Of a stretch of 64,000 nucleotides of DNA, positions 1 through 10,320 are shown piece by piece. Origin of the DNA: Cannabis sativa. Lineage: Eukaryota > Streptophyta > Magnoliopsida > Rosales > Cannabaceae. The position numbers were made by a program, and so were the translations under genes. The notes beneath the pieces are model-generated. The model worked only from the letters and a program-made list of their open reading frames with translations, was not told the origin of the DNA and searched no databases. The stretch is from assembly GCF_029168945.1 (NCBI RefSeq), contig NC_083601.1, positions 19,124,160 through 19,188,159 on the forward strand, given 5' to 3'. How positions within the stretch are numbered: the first letter of the stretch is position 1; the number at the start of each line of letters is the position of its first letter.

Positions 1-2982
1 TCATAAAATGAGAATAACCTTGACTCTCGCCTACCGGGACAACGTTGGATTCTTATTTTGATCGAATAAAAGGTTGCTAGAATGGTTTCTATTTTAGATG
101 AGCTGACAACTCTATTCAATAAATGATACTTTGACTCTCGCCTAGGGACCTTTGTATCAGTTTGTTGGAAACCTTGGAAATTATTTAGGATTGTATGTTT
201 TAGTATTTTCACTTGTCATTCCTACTTGCTATATGTTTAATAATTTCTGAATTGTGTATGAATTTATATTGAACCATGTTATTTTCTGTTATTAAATTGT
301 AGTTTAATTTCGAATCTTCATTGTTGGTCTAACATGTTTGTTTTTCTAATGAGATAAATCCATTAATGGATTTTCACCATTAGACATACATAATAGTGTT
401 AGATCACGAAAGATAAATATTGTATATGCGACATCTAGCTGTTCATCAATTGATGACACCTTAGACTAGTATTTTTACGATATGAAACAAGAAGATTGTA
501 TAAATAAGATTACTTCGACTTTCGCTAATCGAAGCATCGTTGGATTCTTATTTTAAACGAAATTATCCTAATTCCTCTTAGCTTATTCATTTCGAATTAG
601 CTCAATAACATATCATTGGATGAATGGTCTATAAATCATTTCATGTCATTTTATATTTTCTCTTAAGAAATTAAATGACGCATATGATTATAATCCCGAA
701 ATTCTATTCCCAATTGATATAAATCCTCAATCTTAGAAATCTCCTACTTGTATGGGCAAATCTGACTTAGAGTTTGTATTAGTAGTGGTGGTCCAAGATA
801 GAATTACTCATTATGTTTGGTATAAATTTAAGTCTTTGACTTTAATTTTAGATTCCAAATAGAAATTTTCTTATATTTCTAATTCCAGAATACAATACAG
901 TTACACTTTCTCAAGTGTTTAATATCCATCTTCTATTAATGGATTAAAACTGTATGCAATATGAGTTAGGTATTCTGTGACCAGGATCCACTTGCAGTAT
1001 TCTAAGAACTCTTTGATGTAACTAAACCTATGTCATCAAAAGACACTACCACATTTTTTTAATCTATGGCATTTGTATCTTGTTCATAGTGGATTTGACA
1101 AGATCAATCTCTGCAAAGAGTTAATATGCCTATATCCACTGAAAGTAGTTCATCTCATTCGTAGATGGATGTACATTCAAGGGTGGAAATGAGTTTTTTG
1201 TTGTATTCTTAAAACGATAACTCTAGATTATACCTTTTAGCAAGAAATTTGACATGTTTGAAAAATTTCATTAATCTCTAGCAATGGTTAAAACCATTAA
1301 GGTAAGTGGTTAAAGATCTTGCGAACTGATAGGGGTGGAGAAATAGTTAGTAGATATGCAGTTCAAAGATCATTAAATTAATTTTTGAATTATATCCAAA
1401 CTTACCTCCCCAGAAATTTAGAGTTGCATATTGATGATTAGTTACTAGTCGTTGCCTAATTCCTTCTATGGTAATACAATTTCAGAATGATGTAATGGTT
1501 GTATACTTAATGTAAATCATTACTAGATTCATGGATGACCTAATCAAAATCTTAAGAAAAGCTAGAACTGTTAACCATGGTTTGTTAGCTATTCTAAGTG
1601 ATTAGGGGTGGACTATCCCATAGTCAATAGATAAGAAAGTGTTTGTTCAAACAAATACTACTTTTATAAGAAAATGACTAAGTCTAAAAATAAAGTAGCA
1701 AATAAAGGACTTATTTTTCTTGATTCCAAAAGTGTTCTATCATCTTATATGACATATGATGATCCCACTGCCTCTGTTGTCTTGTCACAACCGAAGAGGT
1801 CAATGCCATTTAGTTTTCTTAGACATAATTCACGGTACCTTGTCGTAGTGGGAGAGTTTCTAGTAACTCACCTTCTTATGACTTGGGAGACACTAGTGAT
1901 TAAAATCCATTGTGAGTTTAAACAAGTAATGGATTGTCAAGATAAGAAACTAAGAAGAAAGCCAAAAGAACTATGGTTTAATCCAGTCACATGAAATAAC
2001 CTAAATTTTTCTATTACAAGGACATAAAAGGAAATTTTTGTTTATAAGTCCATTCAATGGACTTAACAAAACTTCATGTTCCTAGTATTATAGGTTTGAG
2101 TTTATCTAAACCTATGGCTTGTGGTATACCTGGTAATTACTTACTCTAATGCAAGAAACTTACTTTAGTAAGATGCTGAAGCATTTTCTTTCTAATTGCA
2201 ATCTATAGAAGCTTCACAACTTCTTAGGCATAAATTTTATTTATCTAAGGAAAAGTCTCAACTATTCCAGAAAAGATAAAGCCATGAAAGAATTTCTTAA
2301 ATCAACAGTGAGAGGTCTTAGATATGCTTTTGTATGCCTTAGACCAGACACCTGTTGTTGAGTGGGAGTAATGAGTAGGTATTAGATTAATCCAGGAGAA
2401 GAACATCGGAAGACAATCAAGTAAATCTTAAGATAAAGAAGAGGAACTATATGTTAGTCTATAAGGGTGTGTTTAAAACTCTTAGACTACAGCACATCAG
2501 ATTTCGAAATTTGCCTTTGTGCTAGAAAATCTTTAGGATAAGATTGTGGTTACTCTGGGGGTGGAATAGTGATTTTGGAGAAGTGTAAAAACCTATCTGA
2601 AGTCTCTAGGTCTACCAGGAAGGGACTGAATGTTAAAGTTACAGGAAAGGTACTTATTCAGTCTAAGGAAAGTTCTATACATTTTTGGCACCATTCCAAA
2701 TTGCCTAAACTACTAGTGTTAATTTCCTGATTAACCAAAAGGAGTTGCCAAAGGTATGTATAGAATCCAGTATCCCAAGAGAGTAGACATATAGAGAGGA
2801 ATTTTCACATTATCAATGATTTTGTGATTAAGGAAGAGTAATGGTGGAGAAAAGGTTGTGTTTAATTCAACCTTTCAGATCCTATTACGAGGAGTTTACT
2901 ACTACTACACTTGATTTGTATATCGAGGTATTGAGATTATTTGAAACACACTTTTTGTTTTATATTAGTGCAAGTGGGAGTT
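1..2982 (+). pseudogene. Decayed Ty1/copia pol internal region (integrase to RNase H)
   Basis: This is the remnant of a copia polyprotein with no usable long reading frame. Short stretches still translate to copia landmarks in the expected order. Around 1068-1150 is a GAG-pre-integrase-like stretch. At about 1319-1350 is an integrase-core motif reading LRTDRGGE. Around 1785-1805 is the basic segment that precedes reverse transcriptase. At 2310-2410 the text matches the RT/RNase H boundary, including a GVMSRY-like and a NPGEEHW-like motif. At 2410-2600 the RNase H start is recognisable (YMLVY, then GY-DSDF-like). The order IN before RT is diagnostic of Ty1/copia, not Ty3/gypsy. The region ends at a purine tract followed by the LTR at 2983, so it belongs to that element. 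A 106-codon ORF at 1674-1994 is a fragment of this decay, not an independent gene. The 5' LTR and gag lie to the left of the window. Confidence 0.82.
2971..2982 (+). other. Polypurine tract of the copia element
   Basis: The purine-rich CAAGTGGGAG lies directly before the LTR start TGTTGGG at 2983. This is the position and composition expected of the plus-strand primer of a copia element. Confidence 0.7.
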
Positions 2983-4872
2983 TGTTGGGTTTTATGCCCT
3001 AAATAAAACTCATTTCAATATAATCAGATTTACTTATTAATATAGATCAGAATAACATTTAATGTTGTATGGTTCACATGATTTATTTCATGAATATATC
3101 TACATAATGTATAAATTCATCTGAAACCCTTTTCACATCCTTGATCCTGTTTATTGTGCCGTCAACACATTGGAAAGTATACATGACTATGTGAATAAAG
3201 TTTTCTAGATTTATCAGACATAGGGTTTTACTGATATGATAATCTACAACAGAGTTTACTTGCATTTGGAGAACAACTATGTTCTTTCCAGAGCATTGGT
3301 TAAAGTAAAGCTCAGGTTGGATGCATGGAGTATGCATCGGAAGGGACCGATATTGAACTTTGACTTAGATTTATTAAACTTACCGTAATATCTATTCAAG
3401 TTAATATCGCCTAGTTGATCCTAGATCAAATGTTCTTAATCCTGTTATGATTAGGCTCAATCTTGAAAGGCTATTCGTGTTCTTTAATTTGTTAGTTAAG
3501 CCTACTTTTAGGTCAGGGTGATACGTACATTTTGGGAACACGGTAGTGCAATTGAGTGGGAGCGCTAGCATAAACATGGAATCTATAGCTTCTATCTGGC
3601 GAATAGTAAGCAAAGGATGATCTCCTTCGAGCTTGACCAAACAAACATAAATGGTGGAGTACTCATTTCACATAAGCTGAAATATCATTTATACGGGGTT
3701 AAGTGTTTTAAGGACAAAATACATTGTAGGGTGTAACGGTAATCTAATCCCTTTACAGTGTAGATCATTCATATAAAGGATCATTGATCAAATTAGGATT
3801 ATAACAATGGATAACTAATGATGTGTCTATATGGTGGAACATATAGAGCATTCTATATAGTGAGAGTGCAATTCTAAGTTCTATGCGTGGATTCAACGAA
3901 GAATTAATAAGTTAGTAAATTTTAGTGATAAATTCTTGATCTACTTATTGGAAGCTCGGTTATATAGACCCATGGTCCTTGCACTAGTTGAGATAATATT
4001 GCTTGTAAGACTCATATAATTGGTTTTGATTAATCAATTATAATTTTCAAATTAGACTATGTCTATTTGTGAATTTTTCACTAAGTAAGGGCGAAATTGT
4101 AAAGAAAGAGTTTTAGGGGCATATTTGTTAATTATGATACTTTGTATGGTTCAATTAATAAATATGATAAATGACAATATTATTTAATAATTATTGATAG
4201 TTATTAAATAGTTAGAATTGGCATTTAAATGGTTGAATTTGAAAATTGGCATTTTTGAGAAAATCAGATGCAGAAAAGATAAAACTGCAAAATTGCAAAA
4301 AGTGAGGCCCAAATCCACTATGTATGGCCGGCCACTTTTGTAGGCAATTTAAACTAATATTTTCATTATTTTAATGCCAAATAATTCAAACCTAACCCTA
4401 GTGGAATGCTATAAATAGATAGTGAAGGCTTCAAGAAATTTACACTAAAATTTCACACTTCTGATTCAGAAAACCTGAGCCTTCTCTCTCCCTATCTGGC
4501 CGACCACTCCCTCTCTCTTTCTTCCCTCTTGAATTTTGAAATCCTTAGTGTGAGAGTAGTGCCCACACACAGCAAGTGATACCTCAATCATAGTGAGGAA
4601 GATCGTGAAGAAAGACTTTCAGCAAGAAGGAGTTTCAGCACCAAAGATTCAAAGAAAGAGATCCAAGTTCAGATATTGATAATGTTCTGCTACAGAAAGG
4701 AATCAAGGGCTAGATATATGAACGGAAGGAGTCATATTATTCCGCTGCACCCAATGTAAGGTTTCCTAAACTTTATACGTGTTTATTTCATCGTTTTAGA
4801 AAGTTCATATTTAGGGTGTTAATCAACATACTTGTGAGTAGATCTAAGATCCTGGTAAAATAAATTCCAACA
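2983..4872 (+). mobile_element. 3' LTR of the Ty1/copia element (1890 bp)
   Basis: The LTR starts TGTTGGGTTTTATGCCCTAA and ends AAATTCCAACA, so it has the 6-bp terminal inverted repeat TGTTGG/CCAACA. A TATA-like TATAAATA lies at 4410-4417, followed by a CT-rich leader (about 4480-4530). A length of ~1.9 kb fits the long-LTR copia lineages such as Angela or SIRE; which one is not determined. It is preceded by the purine tract at 2971-2982 and followed with no gap by interior sequence of a gypsy LTR, starting AGTCA at 4873. Two small minus-strand ORFs (3083-3337 and 3401-3640) resemble no known protein and are taken as chance. Confidence 0.85.
4410..4417 (+). promoter_or_regulatory. TATA-like box of the copia LTR
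   Basis: TATAAATA sits about 460 bp before the LTR end, ahead of a CT-rich leader-like stretch. This is the usual place for the U3/R transcription start. The assignment is from position and motif only. Confidence 0.5.
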
Positions 4873-6095
4873 AGTCACACCCAGGAATTTTGGGCCGAAC
4901 CGGGTTCGGGCAAGAAATGTAAATTGAATTGATTATTTGGCATTTTAATTGACATGTGATAATCTGAAATTTATTTGGATATAATTCAGTGTGAAATGGC
5001 ATTTATGCCCTTGAAAATGCTTATGTTTGTTTTGTAGCCCTAAGTGCAAAATGGTAATTTGATCATAAGTGATTTACTTGAACTAAAAGTGATTTTTTTG
5101 AAGAAAAATCAAAGGAAATTCTGGTTTTCTCTTTCTCTCACCCGAACCCTCTCTTTCCCTAAAACCCTTTTGATTTTCAAATTTAATTGATGAGAAATTG
5201 CTTGAAGTTGGGTGTGGATTGAAGCTTTGGAATTGTGGATTTTTGAGCTTGGAATTGAGGTAGTTTCTAGCTAAGCTTATTTGGAATTTATTGTTGAAAT
5301 TCTTGCTGGTGTTATTTGTTGAAAAGCATATTTTAAATTGTTGAGTTTGTGGAGTTGCATGTTCTTGGTGTTGGGTTTTAATCTTGGTGAATTGTGGAGT
5401 TGCAGCTGGAAGTTTGGGTATGTTTAGGTTGAAGTTCATGTGTTTGAGCTTGAACTTTGTTGAGTTAGAAGCATGAATTTTTGTGTTTATGCAACCTAAA
5501 ATTATGAGATTATTGTTGGATACTGATGCTTGAATTGTGTATATTAATACCCTAGCTTTGAGCTTGATAAGTGAACATGTTTTGAGTGTTTGCTTGTGAT
5601 TTGGGGTGAAAAGATTGGAATGGTTGCTGAATTTTCGTGTTTCAGGCTCCTGGTTTCTGGGTTTGGAACCCAGATGACGCGGCATGCTCTGGAGCATGCC
5701 GCAGCCCGCCCCTTGTTGGTGGAACCTGGGTTTTGTCCCAGGTCCCTCGTGTTTTTGGGCAGTTTTGAGGTGATTTTTGAAAGTTCGTAACTTTTGATTC
5801 TGAGCTCCGATTTGGGAGTTCTTTATATCGTTGGAAAGCTCATTCCGAGCTCTGTATGATTATCTGAATTGTAAATGCCATGCTTGAATTTTATTGAGTT
5901 AAAGGTCAGGGGTTAACTCTAAGTGTGAATTATCCCGGATTTGTGTGACTAGGACTACCGGCACCTGATCAGGAGCACCCGATGATTCAGAATCTCCTTC
6001 TATTGCTTGACAACAGGTAAGACATTAGTTTGCACGTAGAGTATGCACAGTGGCGCTTATGTTGAATATGATATATGTGAGTTGTTGTAACTAGG

Positions 6096-6150
6096 ATTAG
6101 GGTTATTACCCTAATAGGAACGGTTTGTTAGCCTAGGGTTATTACCCTAG
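6096..6150. repeat. Two adjacent short hairpins upstream of the LTR TATA box
   Basis: ATTAGGGT-TATT-ACCCTAAT (6096-6115) and CTAGGGT-TATT-ACCCTAG (6133-6150) are perfect inverted repeats with the same 4-nt loop, ending 11 bp before TATAAAT at 6162. The same pair recurs at 13412-13466 in the other LTR. Confidence 0.8.
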
Positions 6151-6161
6151 TGAAATATGTG

Positions 6162-6168
6162 TATAAAT
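6162..6168 (+). promoter_or_regulatory. TATA-like box of the 5' LTR (Tekay-type)
   Basis: TATAAAT lies about 670 bp before the LTR end and is conserved at 13478-13484 in the 3' LTR. The promoter role is inferred. Confidence 0.45.
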
Positions 6169-6280
6169 GCCATGCCATGTTAATTGAAATGAAATTTATG
6201 GATTATGCGCTCAAGGCATAATCAGGTTGGACTCGCTACATATAACCGAGATGAACCACTTCTAAGGCCTTAATGTATTT

Positions 6281-6372
6281 AGACGTGTGAGAGCAACACG
6301 TGGGTCTACGTCACGTAGATTTAACTAGATGTGTGAGCGCAACACATAGGTCTACGCCACGTAGACATAAAT
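6281..6372. repeat. 46-bp tandem duplication with ACGT palindromes in the LTR
   Basis: Two imperfect copies start at 6281 and 6327. Each holds two nested dyads: ACGTGT...ACACGT around a GAGAGC-type loop, and CTACGT-C-ACGTAG. In the first copy the sequence ACACGTGG is a perfect ABRE/G-box type match. It is conserved in the 3' LTR at 13597-13688. Confidence 0.75.
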
Positions 6373-6837
6373 GGCCATGTTGATATAGTGATCAGGTCTG
6401 TGCTATACAGACATATATGAATGAGCATATTATATTTGTTATGATTTATACTGTCTTACTGGGCTTGGCTCACGGGTGCTCTACTGTGCAGGAAAGGGAA
6501 AGGCTTTAGCTGATCAGCCATGAGTTTCAGGAGCAGACAAAGAATGTTCATGTTCACGCCACTTCAGACCAAGCGGGTTATGGGTCTAACAGTGTTGACT
6601 TTTGTATTCTGTTTTGCCGCTTAGGTCGGCTAGTGAGAAAGAACTTGTAATAAGTTTGTAAATATTTTTGGGATCCCAACTATTTTGGAAAGGTTAAATA
6701 TATTACAAGTTTATTTTAAGTCTGTTTAATATAAAAGTTTAAATTCTGTGCTACTTTAATCAGTAATCCTGATTAGGGGATTAGGGTTTCATAAGCATTT
6801 TGGGTAGCATGCCTAATTATCTAGGGCGTTACAATTT

Positions 6838-6850
6838 GGTATCAGAGTGC
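6838..6850 (+). other. Primer-binding site, tRNA-iMet type
   Basis: TGGTATCAGAG, 4 bp after the LTR end, is the standard complement of the 3' end of initiator methionine tRNA used by chromoviruses. Its match degrades after position 11 (TGCC), as is common in this lineage. The leader to the first gag ATG runs 6851-7164 and holds no other recognisable feature. Confidence 0.85.
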
Positions 6851-7164
6851 CAAGGTTTTTAAACCTCCTGTAGACCGGCTGAACATGTACATTCGTCGTC
6901 AGAGATAAGCTCAACTCATGGTGCAGTAAGTATTGAGAGTAAATACTTGACTGTATGTATGATCATCTGTTTACCGCTTTCCATTTTAGGCAGTATGCAA
7001 GCATCTAGAGTATGTATGTGTTATGTGATGCCATGCTATAAATGTTATTTGTTTATGTAAATATGTATGAGGTAAATAGATGAGTTAGGGTTTAAGGCAA
7101 TAAGTGCGTAAGTGTGGTATTGGTGCTTAACTCGCTGGGGTTGTTGATTACAGGGGTACTAGTA

Positions 7165-8350
7165 ATGGACCCTCTGCAATCATCCAGACCACAGGGCGAG
7201 CAAGTAGAGCCCGGGGCTACCTAAATCGATCCACCATTACCACCTCTACCTCCGCAAAATCCGGGGGATAATGCGGGGGTTGATAATGCTAATCCTCCTG
7301 CTGACTGGCAGCAGATGTTTCATGAAATGCGGAGTGTCATACTTCGTCAAGAAGAAGAATTGCAACGTTTGAGGCAACAAGCTGTCCTAGCTAATCAAGG
7401 GTTACCACCAGCTCCTGTGCCAGTGGTGGGTAACCAAGGGTATGTTATGCCGCAACGGGACTCTGCGTTCTAGCGGTTTGTGAAGCTGCAACCTCCGGTT
7501 TTTCTGGGAGGAATTGAAATTATTAAGGTCGATCAGTGGATGAGCACTGTGACCCGTATCCTCGATAACATGGGGGTTACGGGATCTGAGAGGGTAAATT
7601 GTGCGGACTTTATGTTTCAAGATCATGCCCGCGTCTGGTGGGACATAGTGAATCAAACCCGGGATGTCAGTGTGATGACATGGGATGAGTTTAAGAAACT
7701 TTTTGAGGAAAAGTTCTATAATGTGGATGTAAGGACCTCACACCAGGAAGACTTTGTGAAATTGACTCAAGGGAAGATGTGTGTGGCTGAATATACTCTG
7801 GAGTTTGACCGGTTATCTAAATTTGCTGGAGATTTGGTGCCTACCGATTTTACCAGAAAACAGAAGTATGTTCGAGGACTGAATGCTACAATCAGTCGAG
7901 ACTTGAAAATTACCACCTCCCATGACACTCTGTATTAGAGAGTGGTAGATTTGGCCTTAATTGCTGAAGAGGCCGAGCAGCAAGTGATGAAAGAGCAGGC
8001 TGCAAAGGATGCCGCCATGGCATCAAACCCTCCTGCTGGTGGTAATGTCAGTAAGGGGATCGACAGTAACAACCCTGAGCACAAGCGGAAGGCTGAGGCT
8101 TCCGAAGCTTCAGGAGGAAATAGAAAGTTTTGGGGAAACAGAGGTGGCCGTCAAGGTCGCGGGTCCTCATTCCGGTCATACCCCGAGTGCCCTAAATGTA
8201 AGAAGCATCATCCTGGTGAGTGCCGAGCCAAGGCATGTTTCCAGTGTGGCATGGTGGGCCACTTTATCAGGGACTGTCCCGAAGCCAAGAGAGAAGAGCC
8301 TAAGAAGAATGTTGCTCAGAACCCGGGGCGACACTTTACTATAACTCAGG
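7165..8350 (+). pseudogene. gag: Gag of the Tekay-type element (broken)
   Basis: The capsid and nucleocapsid portion is read from the ATG at 7165, which opens the frame shared with pol. Stops interrupt it at 7222, 7471 and 7936. From about 7480 a retrotransposon-gag domain is clear (ARVWWDIV, then a TWDEFKKLFEEKF segment). It is followed by a charged linker and two cysteine-rich motifs: CPKCKKHHPGEC (8189-8224) and a CCHC zinc knuckle CFQCGMVGHFIRDC (8236-8277) for RNA binding. The N-terminus is proline-rich with a Q/E-rich helix. The frame continues into protease without a shift, as expected for a single Tekay gag-pol polyprotein. The three stops are all explicable as C-to-T transitions. Confidence 0.85.
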
Positions 8351-8997
8351 CAGATGCTGACACTAGTCCGTCAGTTGTGACAGGTCAGTTGTCTATTAAT
8401 GGTTGTGCTTATACTGTGTTATTTGATTCGGGAGCTACTCATCCGTATGTATCGAGTAGAGTGATAGAAAGTTTACATACGCCATGTGATATTTATGCTT
8501 TGGGGTTTGGAACCCTATTACCCTTGGGAGACCTGATAGTATCCACAAGGTGGATTCGGTCCTTGTCTTTTTGGATTGACGGTTGTGAGTTGACCGCCAA
8601 TCTAATTGAACTGCAATTATCTGATTTTGACATAATCCTGGGAATGGATTTTCTGTCTAAGTATGGAGCAATGATTGACTGTAAACGGAAGATGGTGGTG
8701 TTTGAGCCCGATAGTGCTAACCAAGCAGTGTTCGTGGGTAAAGTTCAGGGGGCACGCATACAAAGAATATTGTTGTTGAAAGCTAAAGACCTGATGGGTA
8801 GAGGTTGTCTAGGGTTCATAGTTACTGCAGTGGACACTAGCCAACCTGTGACATCAGGGCCTGAGAATACGAGATTGGTATGTGAGTTTCTTGATGTCTT
8901 TCCAGAAGATTTGCCGAGATTGCCACCTGTTCGGGAAATTGAGTTTGTTATTGAACTGGCTCCGGGAGTGGATCCAGTATCTAAGGCACCATACTGA
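8351..8997 (+). pseudogene. Aspartic protease segment of Tekay-type pol (broken)
   Basis: The catalytic D-S-G-A motif is intact within LFDSGATHPYV (about 8416-8451), followed by a DIILGMDFL motif (8628-8655) typical of the retropepsin fold in gypsy elements. The segment is uninterrupted from 7942 to a TGA at 8995. That stop falls at the protease/RT linker, just after a FPEDLPRLPP-type motif that normally precedes RT in this lineage. The protease would release the polyprotein parts inside the virus-like particle. Confidence 0.85.
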
Positions 8998-10320
8998 ATG
9001 GCTCCAGCTGAGTTGAAGGAATTGAAGATACAATTGCAAGAGTTACTGAATCTGGGATTCATTAGACCGAGCTACTCACCTTGGGGTGCTCCGGTTCTAT
9101 TTGTGAAGAAGAAAGACGGAACCCTGCGAATGTGTATTGACTACCGAGAGTTGAACAAGCTTACCATTAAAAACAAGTATCCTTTACCTCAGATAGATGA
9201 TCTGTTTGATCAATTGAAGGGGAAGACGGTCTTTTCCAAGATCGATCTTCGCTCAGGCTATCATCAGCTGAGAATTCGAGAGGAAGATATCCCGAAAACT
9301 GCGTTTCGTACTCGGTATGGACACTATGAATTTCTTGTGATGTCTTTTGGACTCACTAATGCCCCGGCGACATTTATGGATTTGATGAACCGAGTGTTTA
9401 AGGATTATCTTGATAGGTTCGTGATTGTGTTCATTGACGACATTTTGGTGTACTCTGAGACAGAAGAAGAGCATGAATTGTATCTCAGAGCGGTTTTACA
9501 AAGGTTACAGGATCACAAGCTTTATGCCAAGTTCAAAAAGTGTGAGTTCTGGTTATCTCGTGTCTCATTTTTGGGGCACATAGTGGATAAAGATGGGATC
9601 ATGGTGGATCCGACCAAAATTGAAGCTGTTCGGGATTGGCCAGCACCGAAATCGGCTAGAGAGGTTAGAAGTTTTCTGGGTTTGGCTGGTTATTATCGTC
9701 GGTTCGTTGAGGGTTTTTCAAAGATTGTTGTACCCTTAACGGAGCTGACCCGAAAGAACGAGAAGTTTGTTTGGACTGATCGGTGTGAGAAAAGTTTCCT
9801 GGAGTTAAAGCAACGCTTGATTACCGCTCCTGGACTAACTCTTCCTTCAGATAAGGAAAATTTTGTGGTATATTGTGATGCCTCGAGACAGGGTCTCGGT
9901 TGTGTGCTTATGCAGGCTGGGAGGGTAATAGCTTATGCTTCTCGACAGTTAAAGGAGTACGAGCAGAGGTACCCTACTCACGATTTAGAACTCGCAGCAG
10001 TGGTATTTGCGCTAAAGATTTGGCGGCATTACCTTTATGGCGAGAAATGTGAGATATACACTGATCATAAAAATCTGAAATACTTCTTCACCCAGAAAGA
10101 CTTGAATATGAGGCAGAGGCGTTGGCTAGAATTGGTGAAGGATTATGATTGTGAGATCCTTTATCACCCTGGTAAAGCCAACGTGGTTGCTGATGCCCTG
10201 AGTAGAAAAGGTCAGAGTCAGTTGAATTCTATGAAGCAAATCTCCCAACAATTGGCAAATGAAATGACTCGAGCTCAGATTGAGTTGGTTGTGGGGCAAT
10301 TGGCTAATATTACCCTGTAA
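8998..10320 (+). pseudogene. pol: Reverse transcriptase and RNase H of Tekay-type pol
   Basis: This is the best preserved stretch, 440 codons without a stop. RT landmarks include an [11 protein letters not shown] motif, the DLRSGYHQ motif and the catalytic [10 protein letters not shown] (9427-9456). The connection to RNase H follows the [12 protein letters not shown] motif. RNase H motifs are YCDAS (about 9871), the [10 protein letters not shown] helix, a [10 protein letters not shown] segment and [14 protein letters not shown] (10165-10206). Together they would copy the element RNA into DNA and degrade the template. The TAA at 10318 interrupts the polyprotein between RNase H and integrase. 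It is preceded by a TGA at 8995, so no full-length product is possible. Confidence 0.9.

Larger units (their letters stand above)
4873..6833 (+). mobile_element. 5' LTR of the Tekay-type element, missing its first ~278 bp
   Basis: It aligns with 12065-14149 of the 3' LTR and ends in the same GGGCGTTACA before the primer-binding site. The first 278 bp of the 3' LTR (11787-12064) have no counterpart here, because 4873 directly follows the copia LTR end. Compared with the 3' LTR it lacks a 99-bp segment (12587-12685) and about 33 bp with a second CCGCGG-containing hairpin (around 13027-13066). It carries several C-to-T or G-to-A differences at CG sites. The 204-codon minus-strand ORF across 5083-5697 is a shadow of this LTR. 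Confidence 0.85.

Noticed and set aside
5083..5697. 204-aa minus-strand ORF in the Tekay-type LTR
   Set aside because: Low-complexity, AT-rich translation inside the LTR. The 3' LTR version (12655-13065) has a different length and content after indels.
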